7,953 bases of DNA from an uncultured Bacteroidota bacterium (GTDB lineage: Bacteria > Bacteroidota > Bacteroidia > 2-12-FULL-35-15): assembly GCA_903833025.1 (NCBI GenBank), contig CAILDT010000001.1:1-7953 (forward strand), read 5' to 3'. Position 1 is the first letter of the stretch, and each line of letters opens with the position of its first letter. A model generated the notes under the pieces. That model made no database searches. It saw only the letters and a list, made by a program, of their open reading frames with translations, and had not been told where the DNA came from. This document shows positions 1 to 5,916 of the stretch, in pieces. A program made the position numbers and the translations under genes.

Positions 1-394
1 ATAAGAAAATATTCTCTGTATATACTATCGGTATCTTCCCCGAATCGGTTAAAAATACGTGACCTACCATATTAGAATCGGTTGCATAAACGATTTCAAA
101 ATAATAAGTAAGGTAAATTAAAGAAGCAAATAGAATAACAATCAAAGAAAAATATATAAGGTACCTTTTAGCAAAATATATATAAGGCAATAAAACGTAG
201 GTATTAAGGAAAAAGAAAACGATAATTAACAAGTAAATAATAAACTCTGCCCTATCGTGCATATTGTTTTTAATATCGGGCAGCACCATAAAATCGCCAT
301 AAGTAAAGGCATAAGGCAAAGCCAAAAAAGCCAAAATACCGATGATACGTATTAGGTAGAAAAGAAATTTATTATTGATACCGAGCAAATTCAT
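1..394 (-). CDS. N-terminal part of a membrane protein, probably a LytS/YehU-type sensor histidine kinase (partial, runs off the window)
   Basis: An open frame begins at an ATG (394-392) and runs without a stop for 131 codons to the window edge, so the C-terminal part is missing. Three hydrophobic segments are visible, at about residues 10-30, 51-70 and 79-100. Between the second and third lies NTYVLLPYIYFAKRYLIYF, which resembles the 'N-x-Y-V-L-x-P ... K-x-Y-L-x-Y' loop common in Bacteroidota LytS/YehU sensor kinases (His_kinase family, usually paired with LytTR response regulators). The kinase and ATPase domains would lie outside the window, so the function is inferred from this membrane region only. 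The gene lies on the same strand as the flippase but starts 76 bases beyond its stop, with its own possible promoter, so it is probably a separate unit. It could instead be another multi-span membrane protein. The start has no Shine-Dalgarno sequence. Confidence 0.5.
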   Translation of the reverse strand, partial: MNLLGINNKFLFYLIRIIGILAFLALPYAFTYGDFMVLPDIKNNMHDRAEFIIYLLIIVFFFLNTYVLLPYIYFAKRYLIYFSLIVILFASLIYLTYYFEIVYATDSNMVGHVFLTDSGKIPIVYTENIFL

Positions 395-398
395 TTTG

Positions 399-428
399 TA
401 AATGTAATAGGTATTAGTTAGTATCAAA
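399..428 (-). promoter_or_regulatory. Possible Bacteroidota-type promoter for the kinase-like gene
   Basis: Read on the minus strand, TTTG (428-425) is followed after 18 bases by TACATTTA (406-399). This matches the Bacteroidota -33/-7 pattern (TTTG, about 19 bases, TAnnTTTG) except for the last base. The -7 element ends only four bases before the ATG at 394, so the transcript would have almost no leader. Short AT-rich matches like this occur by chance, so confidence is low. Confidence 0.3.
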
Positions 429-433
429 AATTA

Positions 434-450
434 TTGAGATAATCTCTCAA
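434..450 (-). terminator. Weak hairpin after the flippase gene, possible terminator
   Basis: TTGAGA (434-439) and TCTCAA (445-450) form an inverted repeat with a five-base loop. On the minus strand it lies 20 bases beyond the flippase stop codon and is followed by TAATTTTT, so it could be a weak intrinsic terminator for the FkbM-GT2-flippase transcript. The stem is only six base pairs with two G-C pairs. Because it also lies about 40 bases upstream of the kinase start, it could be an operator instead. Confidence 0.3.
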
Positions 451-470
451 AAAAAAGCGATGATGCATTT

Positions 471-1931
471 TTAATTCGTTTTTATGTATTTATGATATTC
501 AGGAATAATATTTAAAACATAAACTGAAACACCATAAACCAATGTAATAACAAATGATTTTACAAGTATTGAAACTATTGCATTGCTCAAAGATGGAATA
601 AATAAAGCTACTGAAAAGGAAAGTGCTATTACAAGTAAAATCTTTACACTTGATAAATTGTAAGGTTGCATTTTAAAGTTTTTTAGAATGATAAAATATT
701 TTATCCCATTATATATTACGGAAGATATAGCAGTAGCTAATGCTGCCCCTGTGATGCCATAAAGAGGAATAAAAATAATATTTAAAGTAACTGCAATGAT
801 AAGCAGGAGAAATAATAAATAAGTTCCATAAATGTATTTTTCGGAAGAAAAAAGTATAGACGTATTTACTCCTGTAGCAACATTTAAAAAAGCACCTATG
901 CAAGCAATTACTGCTACTGTAGCTCCTTGATGATATGGAACAGGAAGAAGAGACAATAAATCATTGATATTACAAGTAATACCAACTAATAATAAACCAC
1001 CAATCAGCATTAAATATTTTACCGACTGGTAATATATTTGTTTAATGCTTTCGATGTCTTTATTCATCCACGCTTGTGCTATTTTGGTATTGGTTATTTT
1101 TTCAAGGGATGAAAGTGGAATTTCTATAACAAGCCCAATAAAAGTAGCCAACGTAAATATCCCAACATAATCAAGACTCATATATTTCCCTATCATTATC
1201 GAATCTAAATGCTTTAAACCAATGGAAGAAAAGTTAGCTAATGTTAATAATAAACCAAGAGTTAATAGTTTATTTACCCCTACTGATTTTAGCATTTGCG
1301 AATCAATTTTAAAGGACGGCTTATCGATTGAATAGATATAAATTACCATTGCAACAACTTGTACTAAATAAATAGAAACAAATAAATACATCAGTTGAGT
1401 TAAATCTATCCACTTGAAATAATAAAAAATAACAATTGCTATAAATAAAATGCGGGAAACAATACCTTCAAAAAAACTGATAATAGTAGTTTTGAAAAGA
1501 GATGAGCAATACGCATTAAGTGTCATATTAACTCCTATAATTATTGCGAATGGCAAAAGCAAATCAAAATATTGAGTAAATAAATACGACTGCTGTATAT
1601 ACTCAGCAATAATTAAATTTTTAAAAGCATAAATCAAAATTCCACATATAACAGCACCTATGAGTGGGAATAACAACATAAAACCAAAATAGCCGTGATG
1701 TTTTTTTTCTGCATTTCTGAAGTAAGGAAAGAATTTGGTGGTTACACTGCTTACTCCTAATGGTAAAATAGTGGCAATCAAACTTGCTGCTGCTATAAAT
1801 ATTTTTGTCAGTCCGAGTTCTTCTGGCTTTAATAAATTGGGTTGAATAAACAAAAGACTCACAAAACCAATCGCTACTCCTATATAGGTAATAACAGTGT
1901 TTCGTATTCCTTGTTTTTTTATTGTGCTCAA
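471..1931 (-). CDS. Wzx-like oligosaccharide flippase (PST/MOP superfamily)
   Basis: This 486-residue integral membrane protein probably moves a lipid-linked oligosaccharide across the inner membrane for surface-glycan assembly. About 14 hydrophobic segments can be counted, starting near residues 12, 42, 80, 122, 152, 180, 222, 254, 305, 333, 365, 392, 428 and 454. This is the usual number and length for the polysaccharide transporter (RfbX/Wzx) family. The YGITGAALATAIS stretch at 391-403 is typical of the second half of these proteins. The start is a TTG (1931-1929): no ATG lies between it and the in-frame TAA at 1946-1944, and the first internal ATG is only at codon 85, after two membrane segments. 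It is the last gene of a three-gene minus-strand set, 12 bases after the GT2 gene. An A8 tract falls in codons 75-77. The substrate cannot be read from the sequence. Confidence 0.9.
   Translation of the reverse strand: MSTIKKQGIRNTVITYIGVAIGFVSLLFIQPNLLKPEELGLTKIFIAAASLIATILPLGVSSVTTKFFPYFRNAEKKHHGYFGFMLLFPLIGAVICGILIYAFKNLIIAEYIQQSYLFTQYFDLLLPFAIIIGVNMTLNAYCSSLFKTTIISFFEGIVSRILFIAIVIFYYFKWIDLTQLMYLFVSIYLVQVVAMVIYIYSIDKPSFKIDSQMLKSVGVNKLLTLGLLLTLANFSSIGLKHLDSIMIGKYMSLDYVGIFTLATFIGLVIEIPLSSLEKITNTKIAQAWMNKDIESIKQIYYQSVKYLMLIGGLLLVGITCNINDLLSLLPVPYHQGATVAVIACIGAFLNVATGVNTSILFSSEKYIYGTYLLFLLLIIAVTLNIIFIPLYGITGAALATAISSVIYNGIKYFIILKNFKMQPYNLSSVKILLVIALSFSVALFIPSLSNAIVSILVKSFVITLVYGVSVYVLNIIPEYHKYIKTN
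1929..1931 (-). promoter_or_regulatory. TTG start codon of the flippase, without Shine-Dalgarno
   Basis: The codons between the upstream in-frame TAA (1946-1944) and the coding region are ATT, AAA, ATA, GTT and TTG. TTG is the only accepted start among them that retains the conserved N-terminal membrane segment. No GGAGG-like sequence precedes it. Translation may depend on ribosomes terminating at the GT2 stop 12 bases upstream. Confidence 0.6.
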
Positions 1932-1943
1932 AACTATTTTAAT

Positions 1944-2696
1944 TTAAGTCATTGATTTTTTAGTTGCCTTATGAAAAGGAAAACGCACTATAATATAGAT
2001 ATGATTCCAAAGTGTTTGAAAAAAACCGTAATGTTTCGCCATTATCCTAAAACGTTCCATCCAAGCCGATTGTTTGTTTTTATTCGACTTCCCGCCTTCC
2101 AGATATTTAGAGATATACATTTCCGTATTCACTACTTTTTTTGACTGTTTCAACACATTTATTACCCAATCAATATCAGCAGCTATTAGATATTCTAAAT
2201 TATAATTCTCACATAGTAATCGCCTCGCAATAAACGATTGGTGAGAAACGCACATACCGTATTTCAAACTTCTCCAAGTAAGTTGTGCTGGTGGTTTCAA
2301 ACGTCTGTCGCCAAGCACCTCTCCCGAATTATTTATAACCACCGTATTTCCATAATATACATCTGCATCATTGAAAGAAGTAAAAACATTGGTAATCGTA
2401 TCCTTATCATATAATTCATCACCCGCATTCAAAAATAAAATATAATCTCCTGTCGCATCCTTCAAACCTTTGTTCATTGCATCGTAAAGCCCGCTATCTT
2501 TCCCCGATTGAATAAGTGCAATCTGTGATTGATAGCGTTCTGCAATTTCAAGAGTTCCGTCGTCCGACCCCCCGTCAATAATAATGTATTCTATGTTTAA
2601 ATACGATTGAGAAACAACACTTTTAATAGTGTTTTCAATTAAATGCTTCGCATTATAAACTACAGTTACAATACTTATTTTTGGATTGAATTGCAT
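1944..2696 (-). CDS. Family 2 glycosyltransferase (GT-A fold, WcaA-like)
   Basis: This 250-residue protein probably transfers a sugar from a nucleotide-sugar donor onto a growing glycan at the cytoplasmic face of the inner membrane. The GT2 order is complete: ISIVTVVYN at 7-15, DGGSDDGT at 41-48 for nucleotide binding, SGLYDAMNKG at 68-77, NAGDEL at 90-95 in the metal-binding DxD position, SHQSFIAR at 151-158, and AADIDWVI at 172-179, whose acidic residues may supply the catalytic base. The SG(L/I)YDAMNKG and NAGD motifs put it with small WcaA-type enzymes rather than processive synthases. There is no clear membrane span, though the basic, hydrophobic C-terminus (about 226-247) may touch the membrane. 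Its ATG directly follows the TAA of the FkbM gene with no spacer, which suggests translational coupling. Donor and acceptor are unknown. Confidence 0.92.
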   Translation of the reverse strand: MQFNPKISIVTVVYNAKHLIENTIKSVVSQSYLNIEYIIIDGGSDDGTLEIAERYQSQIALIQSGKDSGLYDAMNKGLKDATGDYILFLNAGDELYDKDTITNVFTSFNDADVYYGNTVVINNSGEVLGDRRLKPPAQLTWRSLKYGMCVSHQSFIARRLLCENYNLEYLIAADIDWVINVLKQSKKVVNTEMYISKYLEGGKSNKNKQSAWMERFRIMAKHYGFFQTLWNHIYIIVRFPFHKATKKSMT

Positions 2697-3425
2697 TTAG
2701 TTTCTAAAAAAGATACCGTTACATTGCAATACTTTTCCTGTTGTATTATCGGTAAACGCAGGAACAATACTTGTGAGCTGAAAACCTCGTTGCGACATAT
2801 AATCCAATATTTGAGGCAACAACCAATTTTGATTTTCGTACAAAGGAATCAACGAAATTTCTATTTCTATTCCTTTTGCTTTGTCAATCATTTTTTGCGC
2901 TCCTTTCAGCACTTCCTGCTCAAAGCCCTGAACATCTATTTTTAAAAAGATATTCTTAGTAGTTCCTATATATTTTTCACCTATTTCATCTAAAGGGAAC
3001 ACCTGCACTTTTTCTTTCCCTATAATTTTCGAATCGGGTGCGCCTTCAATATGTGAGTCCAACATATTAAGCAATGTGCTACTTACCGAATTTGCAGAAA
3101 TATTAATTTCAATCTCCTCCTTTTTAGACCCAATAGCGCATCTTGGCGCAACTGTCCAATTACTATGTTTTTTACTTTCATTTTCTATAATTGTATGTAC
3201 CACTGACAGTGGCTCAAACGAAACAATTTTATTAGAATAACCTGCATCCATTATGCCTAAAGCATATTGCCCTTTATTAGCTCCTATATCAAAAACCAAA
3301 TCAATATTATAATGCTGTAAAAGTTTTATGCGGCGCAATTCCTCACTGGTAGCTGGGTTATATTTACGGATTAGTATTCCGAAATTCTGAAATGTCTTTT
3401 TTGTTATGCGTTCAAAACTATTCAT
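2697..3425 (-). CDS. FkbM-family SAM-dependent methyltransferase
   Basis: This 242-residue protein is predicted to methylate a hydroxyl group, probably on a sugar of the glycan made by this locus. The Rossmann SAM-binding motif is VFDIGANKGQY at 44-54, followed by the acidic FEP motif at 70-72. The FkbM-family signature LKIDVQGFEQEVLKGA lies at 161-176. The length is normal for a stand-alone FkbM domain, and no signal peptide or membrane segment is visible. FkbM enzymes are named after the FK506 31-O-methyltransferase and are frequent in bacterial polysaccharide loci. Here it is the first gene of the minus-strand set and starts at an ATG facing the divergent DUF115 gene. The family call is firm; the substrate is inference from its neighbours. 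Confidence 0.92.
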   Translation of the reverse strand: MNSFERITKKTFQNFGILIRKYNPATSEELRRIKLLQHYNIDLVFDIGANKGQYALGIMDAGYSNKIVSFEPLSVVHTIIENESKKHSNWTVAPRCAIGSKKEEIEINISANSVSSTLLNMLDSHIEGAPDSKIIGKEKVQVFPLDEIGEKYIGTTKNIFLKIDVQGFEQEVLKGAQKMIDKAKGIEIEISLIPLYENQNWLLPQILDYMSQRGFQLTSIVPAFTDNTTGKVLQCNGIFFRN

Positions 3426-3448
3426 AAAGTATGTCTAAAATTAATTTA

Positions 3449-3456
3449 CAATATTA
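3449..3456 (-). promoter_or_regulatory. Possible -7 element for the FkbM-GT2-flippase operon
   Basis: On the minus strand TAATATTG (3456-3449) matches TAnnTTTG at five of the six fixed positions and lies 23 bases before the FkbM ATG, giving a leader of roughly 18 bases. No convincing TTG sits at the usual distance upstream. A second partial match, TAATTTTA, lies closer to the gene. Weak evidence. Confidence 0.25.
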
Positions 3457-3466
3457 AGAATTTTTA

Positions 3467-3486
3467 ACTTGCACCCACTCACAAGT
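3467..3486. repeat. Short inverted repeat in the divergent promoter region
   Basis: ACTTG (3467-3471) and CAAGT (3482-3486) form an inverted repeat with a ten-base centre, between the start codons of the two divergent operons. The arm spacing of about one and a half helical turns would suit a dimeric regulator, but five-base arms are easily found by chance. Confidence 0.2.
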
Positions 3487-3504
3487 CAACACCATTATTT
3501 TATT

Positions 3505-3512
3505 TACATTTG
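3505..3512 (+). promoter_or_regulatory. Bacteroidota -7 element (TACATTTG) for the DUF115-acyltransferase-TSUP operon
   Basis: TACATTTG is an exact match to the TAnnTTTG consensus of Bacteroidota primary sigma promoters. It ends seven bases before the ATG at 3520. A TTG at the normal -33 distance is not evident; the nearest, at 3469-3471, is too far upstream. If used, transcription would begin about three bases before the start codon. This also argues against the upstream TTG at 3469 as the start, because the promoter would then lie inside the gene. Confidence 0.4.
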
Positions 3513-3519
3513 CCATCCA

Positions 3520-4395
3520 ATGTCAGCAGAAAAAACAGTTAAAGGATTTATACTTTTTATTAAACAATGCTTAAACACCTTTGCATCGTTAATAAAAGTG
3601 ATGATTAAATCAAAGGGAGGAAGCGCATTCCCTAAAGCTTCGTCAGATAGTTGTATTGTTTTGGGTAATGGACCATCCTTAAAAATGTCATTGGAAAAGC
3701 ACCCTGATTTTTTTACAAAACACACATTAGTATGTGTAAACAGTTTTTCTATTACTGAAGAATATACACTGCTAAAACCAACCTATTATGTAATTCTCGA
3801 CCCTGGTTTTTGGTTTGGCGAAAGCGATGTAGTTGTTAACACTATCGAAGGACTTAAAACAAAAACTACTTGGATGGTATATTTATTAGTGCCCCACGCA
3901 GCGAAACAATCACAAAAATTTAGAGAATTAGAAAAGCATAACTCCAATATTAAAATTACTTATTTCAATTATACTGTTTATAATGGATTTAAAGGATGGG
4001 GTAATTGGCTGTATGCTCAAAATCTGGCTATGCCTCAATCACAAAATGTTTTGGTTGCTTCTTTGTTTCTTTCTTTAAACATTGGTTTCAAAGAAATTTA
4101 CCTATTCGGTGCCGACCACAGCTGGCACGAAAACCTTTTTGTGAATGATGAGAATGTACTTTGTTTTAAAGACACTCATTTTTACGATGGTAATGAAAAA
4201 GTAAGTTACCGCCCATTTTATAAAGGTATTCACCTAAAGGAAACATTTACTATGCAGGAAATATTAATTACGTTCAGCAAAATATTTTATGGCTATGAAA
4301 TGATAAATGAATATGCTAAACATCGTAAAGCTAAAATTTACAATGCAAGTGAAATATCATTCGTTGATGCGTTTGAACGAATAAAAATTAAATAA
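3520..4395 (+). CDS. DUF115/MAF_flag10-like protein, putative glycosyltransferase
   Basis: This 291-residue protein carries CIVLGNGPSLK at 45-55, the hallmark of the DUF115 (MAF_flag10) family, whose core resembles GT42 sialyltransferases. Further family-like features are VILDPGFW at 91-98 and the strand KEIYLFGADHSWH at 191-203. MAF proteins are implicated in transferring nonulosonic acids such as pseudaminic acid to flagellin; relatives in Bacteroidota surface-glycan loci are uncharacterised. Residues 8-30 are hydrophobic with scattered lysines and may bind the membrane. I chose the ATG at 3520 over a TTG at 3469: the extra 17 residues look non-coding and overlap the promoter element. It is followed after one base by the acyltransferase gene. 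The presence of pseB downstream fits a nonulosonate transferase, but this is inference; an archaeal relative, MptE, is a pterin pyrophosphokinase, so another role is possible. Confidence 0.62.
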   Translation: MSAEKTVKGFILFIKQCLNTFASLIKVMIKSKGGSAFPKASSDSCIVLGNGPSLKMSLEKHPDFFTKHTLVCVNSFSITEEYTLLKPTYYVILDPGFWFGESDVVVNTIEGLKTKTTWMVYLLVPHAAKQSQKFRELEKHNSNIKITYFNYTVYNGFKGWGNWLYAQNLAMPQSQNVLVASLFLSLNIGFKEIYLFGADHSWHENLFVNDENVLCFKDTHFYDGNEKVSYRPFYKGIHLKETFTMQEILITFSKIFYGYEMINEYAKHRKAKIYNASEISFVDAFERIKIK

Positions 4396-4396
4396 T

Positions 4397-5074
4397 ATGA
4401 GAGCACTATTTTCAACTCCCACTACTTATTGGCTAAAATGGATTTTCACAAAGTGGAAACTTGCAATAAAATATAGCGGACAGCATTTACACCTTGAGTA
4501 TATGGCGGAAGTAAAAAACTGCAAATTCAATAATTATAATACCGTTTATAAGTTCGCTCGCTTGCGGAATTCGGAGTTAGGTGATTATAGTTACGTGGCT
4601 CGTAATTCTCAAATTTATAATACTAAGGTAGGCAAGTTTACTTGTATTGGTCCTAATGTAAGTGCTGGTATGGGCGCGCATCCGTCGGAAGGATATGTAT
4701 CAACACATCCATTGTTTTATTCTACTCTTGGGCAAGCGGGAGGTTTAGTTATTGTTGAGAATAATTTATTTGACGAGTTTCCTTATACCGAAATTGGCAA
4801 TGATGTGTGGATAGGTAATAATGCAAATATTAAATATGGGATTAAGATTGGAGATGGTGCTATAATTGGCTCGGGAGCTATGGTTACAAAAGATGTAGAA
4901 CCGTATAGTATTGTTGGCGGTGTTCCTGCAAAAATTATTAAATATCGTTTTACACAGGAACAAATTGAATTTCTGCTCAACTTCAAATGGTGGGATAAAG
5001 ATTTGGAATGGCTAAAGAAGAATAAACAGGCATTTAAAAATATCGGAGAATTTGAAAAGCAGTTTACTAAATGA
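4397..5074 (+). CDS. CatB-like hexapeptide-repeat O-acyltransferase (xenobiotic acyltransferase type)
   Basis: This 225-residue protein probably transfers an acetyl or other acyl group from an acyl-CoA to a sugar hydroxyl. Left-handed beta-helix hexapeptide repeats run from about 55 to 90 and 131 to 175, for example VGKFTCIGPNV and IGNDVWIGNNANI. The loop between them holds GAHPSEGYVSTHP (93-105), where His95 is the likely catalytic base of the CatB/Vat subgroup. The GGVPAKIIKYRF segment at 174-185, followed by a helical tail rich in Lys and Trp, is typical of the subgroup. Despite the name, such proteins in polysaccharide loci are generally O-acetyltransferases rather than antibiotic resistance enzymes. 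It begins one base after the DUF115 stop, ends with tandem TGA TAA stops, and is followed after nine bases by the TSUP gene. Substrate not determinable. Confidence 0.87.
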   Translation: MRALFSTPTTYWLKWIFTKWKLAIKYSGQHLHLEYMAEVKNCKFNNYNTVYKFARLRNSELGDYSYVARNSQIYNTKVGKFTCIGPNVSAGMGAHPSEGYVSTHPLFYSTLGQAGGLVIVENNLFDEFPYTEIGNDVWIGNNANIKYGIKIGDGAIIGSGAMVTKDVEPYSIVGGVPAKIIKYRFTQEQIEFLLNFKWWDKDLEWLKKNKQAFKNIGEFEKQFTK

Positions 5075-5083
5075 TAAACTTAA

Positions 5084-5857
5084 ATGGAATACTTAATCAT
5101 TTGCGTTGTTGCATTTCTTGGTTCTGGGTTAACTTTATTCTCTGGTTTCGGTTTAGGAACACTACTCGTTCCTGTGTTCGGAATATTTTTCCCAATTGAA
5201 ATTGCAATTTCACTAACCGCAATTGTTCACTTCTTAAATAACATTTTTAAACTTTTTCTTCTCGGTAAATTTCTTGATAAAAAAACAATACTAAATTTTG
5301 GCATTCCTTCAATAATAGCTGCTTTCTTTGGTGCTTATGTTCTTTTTCTCATTTCCGATTTACCTTCCCTTGCACAATATAATTTTCAAAGTAAAACATT
5401 TTCTGTAATGCCAGTTAAATTAATTATTGCTGTTTTGCTTATTACTTTTGCTCTATTTGAAATTATTCCACGATTTAAAAATTGGCAAGTAAAGGAAAAG
5501 CATTTAATTTTTGGTGGATTATTAAGCGGATTTTTTGGAGGCTTGTCAGGTAATCAAGGAGCGTTGAGAAGTGCTTTTCTAATAAGAGCTAATTTGTCCC
5601 CGCAAAGTTTTATTGCTACTGGGGTTGTTATTGCTTGCTTAACAGACATTGCAAGATTGTTTGTTTATTCAAAAACAAATTTTCATTTTGTAAATTCTAC
5701 TAATATTTTTATTGTTGTTTCTGCTACCATTTCTGCTTTTGCAGGGGCTTTCATAGGAAACCGAATCCTGAAAAAAATCACTGTGAAAACAATTCAATAC
5801 CTCGTTGCCACAATGCTTTTTGTTTTTGCTTTACTGCTAGGTTCAGGTATTATTTAA
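5084..5857 (+). CDS. TSUP (TauE/SafE) family membrane transporter
   Basis: This 257-residue protein has about eight hydrophobic segments (near 3-20, 22-38, 43-60, 70-91, 110-127, 141-158, 174-195 and 206-255, the last region holding more than one span). The two-fold internal repeat of the TSUP family is visible as glycine-rich turns: GSGLTLFSGFGLGTLLVPV at 13-31 and LSGFFGGLSGNQGALRSAF at 147-165. TSUP proteins carry small organic or sulfur-containing anions such as sulfite, sulfoacetate, sulfolactate or glycolate, often outward. The substrate cannot be assigned here. The gene follows the acyltransferase after nine bases, so it is probably co-transcribed, although such a transporter has no recognised step in glycan assembly. 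A weak hairpin follows it and the next gene has its own promoter candidate, which suggests that it ends this operon. Confidence 0.9.
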   Translation: MEYLIICVVAFLGSGLTLFSGFGLGTLLVPVFGIFFPIEIAISLTAIVHFLNNIFKLFLLGKFLDKKTILNFGIPSIIAAFFGAYVLFLISDLPSLAQYNFQSKTFSVMPVKLIIAVLLITFALFEIIPRFKNWQVKEKHLIFGGLLSGFFGGLSGNQGALRSAFLIRANLSPQSFIATGVVIACLTDIARLFVYSKTNFHFVNSTNIFIVVSATISAFAGAFIGNRILKKITVKTIQYLVATMLFVFALLLGSGII

Positions 5858-5863
5858 AACAAG

Positions 5864-5894
5864 TTGGTAGTTCGACAAACTCTCCTTATTTTTG
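5864..5894 (+). promoter_or_regulatory. Bacteroidota-type promoter upstream of pseB
   Basis: TTG (5864-5866) is followed after 20 bases by TATTTTTG (5887-5894), an exact match to TAnnTTTG. This is the best promoter candidate in the window. Transcription would start near 5900, giving a leader of about 17 A-rich bases before the ATG at 5917. It suggests that pseB can be transcribed independently of the upstream transporter gene. Confidence 0.45.
5866..5885 (+). terminator. Weak hairpin after the TSUP gene, possible terminator
   Basis: AGTT (5869-5872) pairs with AACT (5878-5881) around a CGACA loop. GG (5866-5867) can extend the stem with CC (5884-5885) across a small internal loop. The stem is followed by TTATTTTT, giving a terminator-like shape eight bases after the TSUP stop codon. 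The stem is short and overlaps the proposed -33 element of the pseB promoter, so either reading may be wrong. Confidence 0.28.
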
Positions 5895-5916
5895 ACCCTC
5901 ATTAAAAAATAAATAA

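Noticed and set aside
2643..2945. A 100-codon open frame on the plus strand across the FkbM and GT2 genes
   Set aside because: It lies antisense to strongly supported FkbM and GT2 sequences and its translation is low-complexity with no recognisable domain.
3469..3519. TTG-initiated 17-residue extension of the DUF115 protein
   Set aside because: The extension overlaps an exact -7 promoter element, adds residues unlike the family N-terminus, and an ATG at 3520 is available.
4397..5074. Acyltransferase as a chloramphenicol or streptogramin resistance gene
   Set aside because: The CatB-like fold is shared, but the glycan-gene context and the many known sugar O-acetyltransferases in this group make resistance unlikely.
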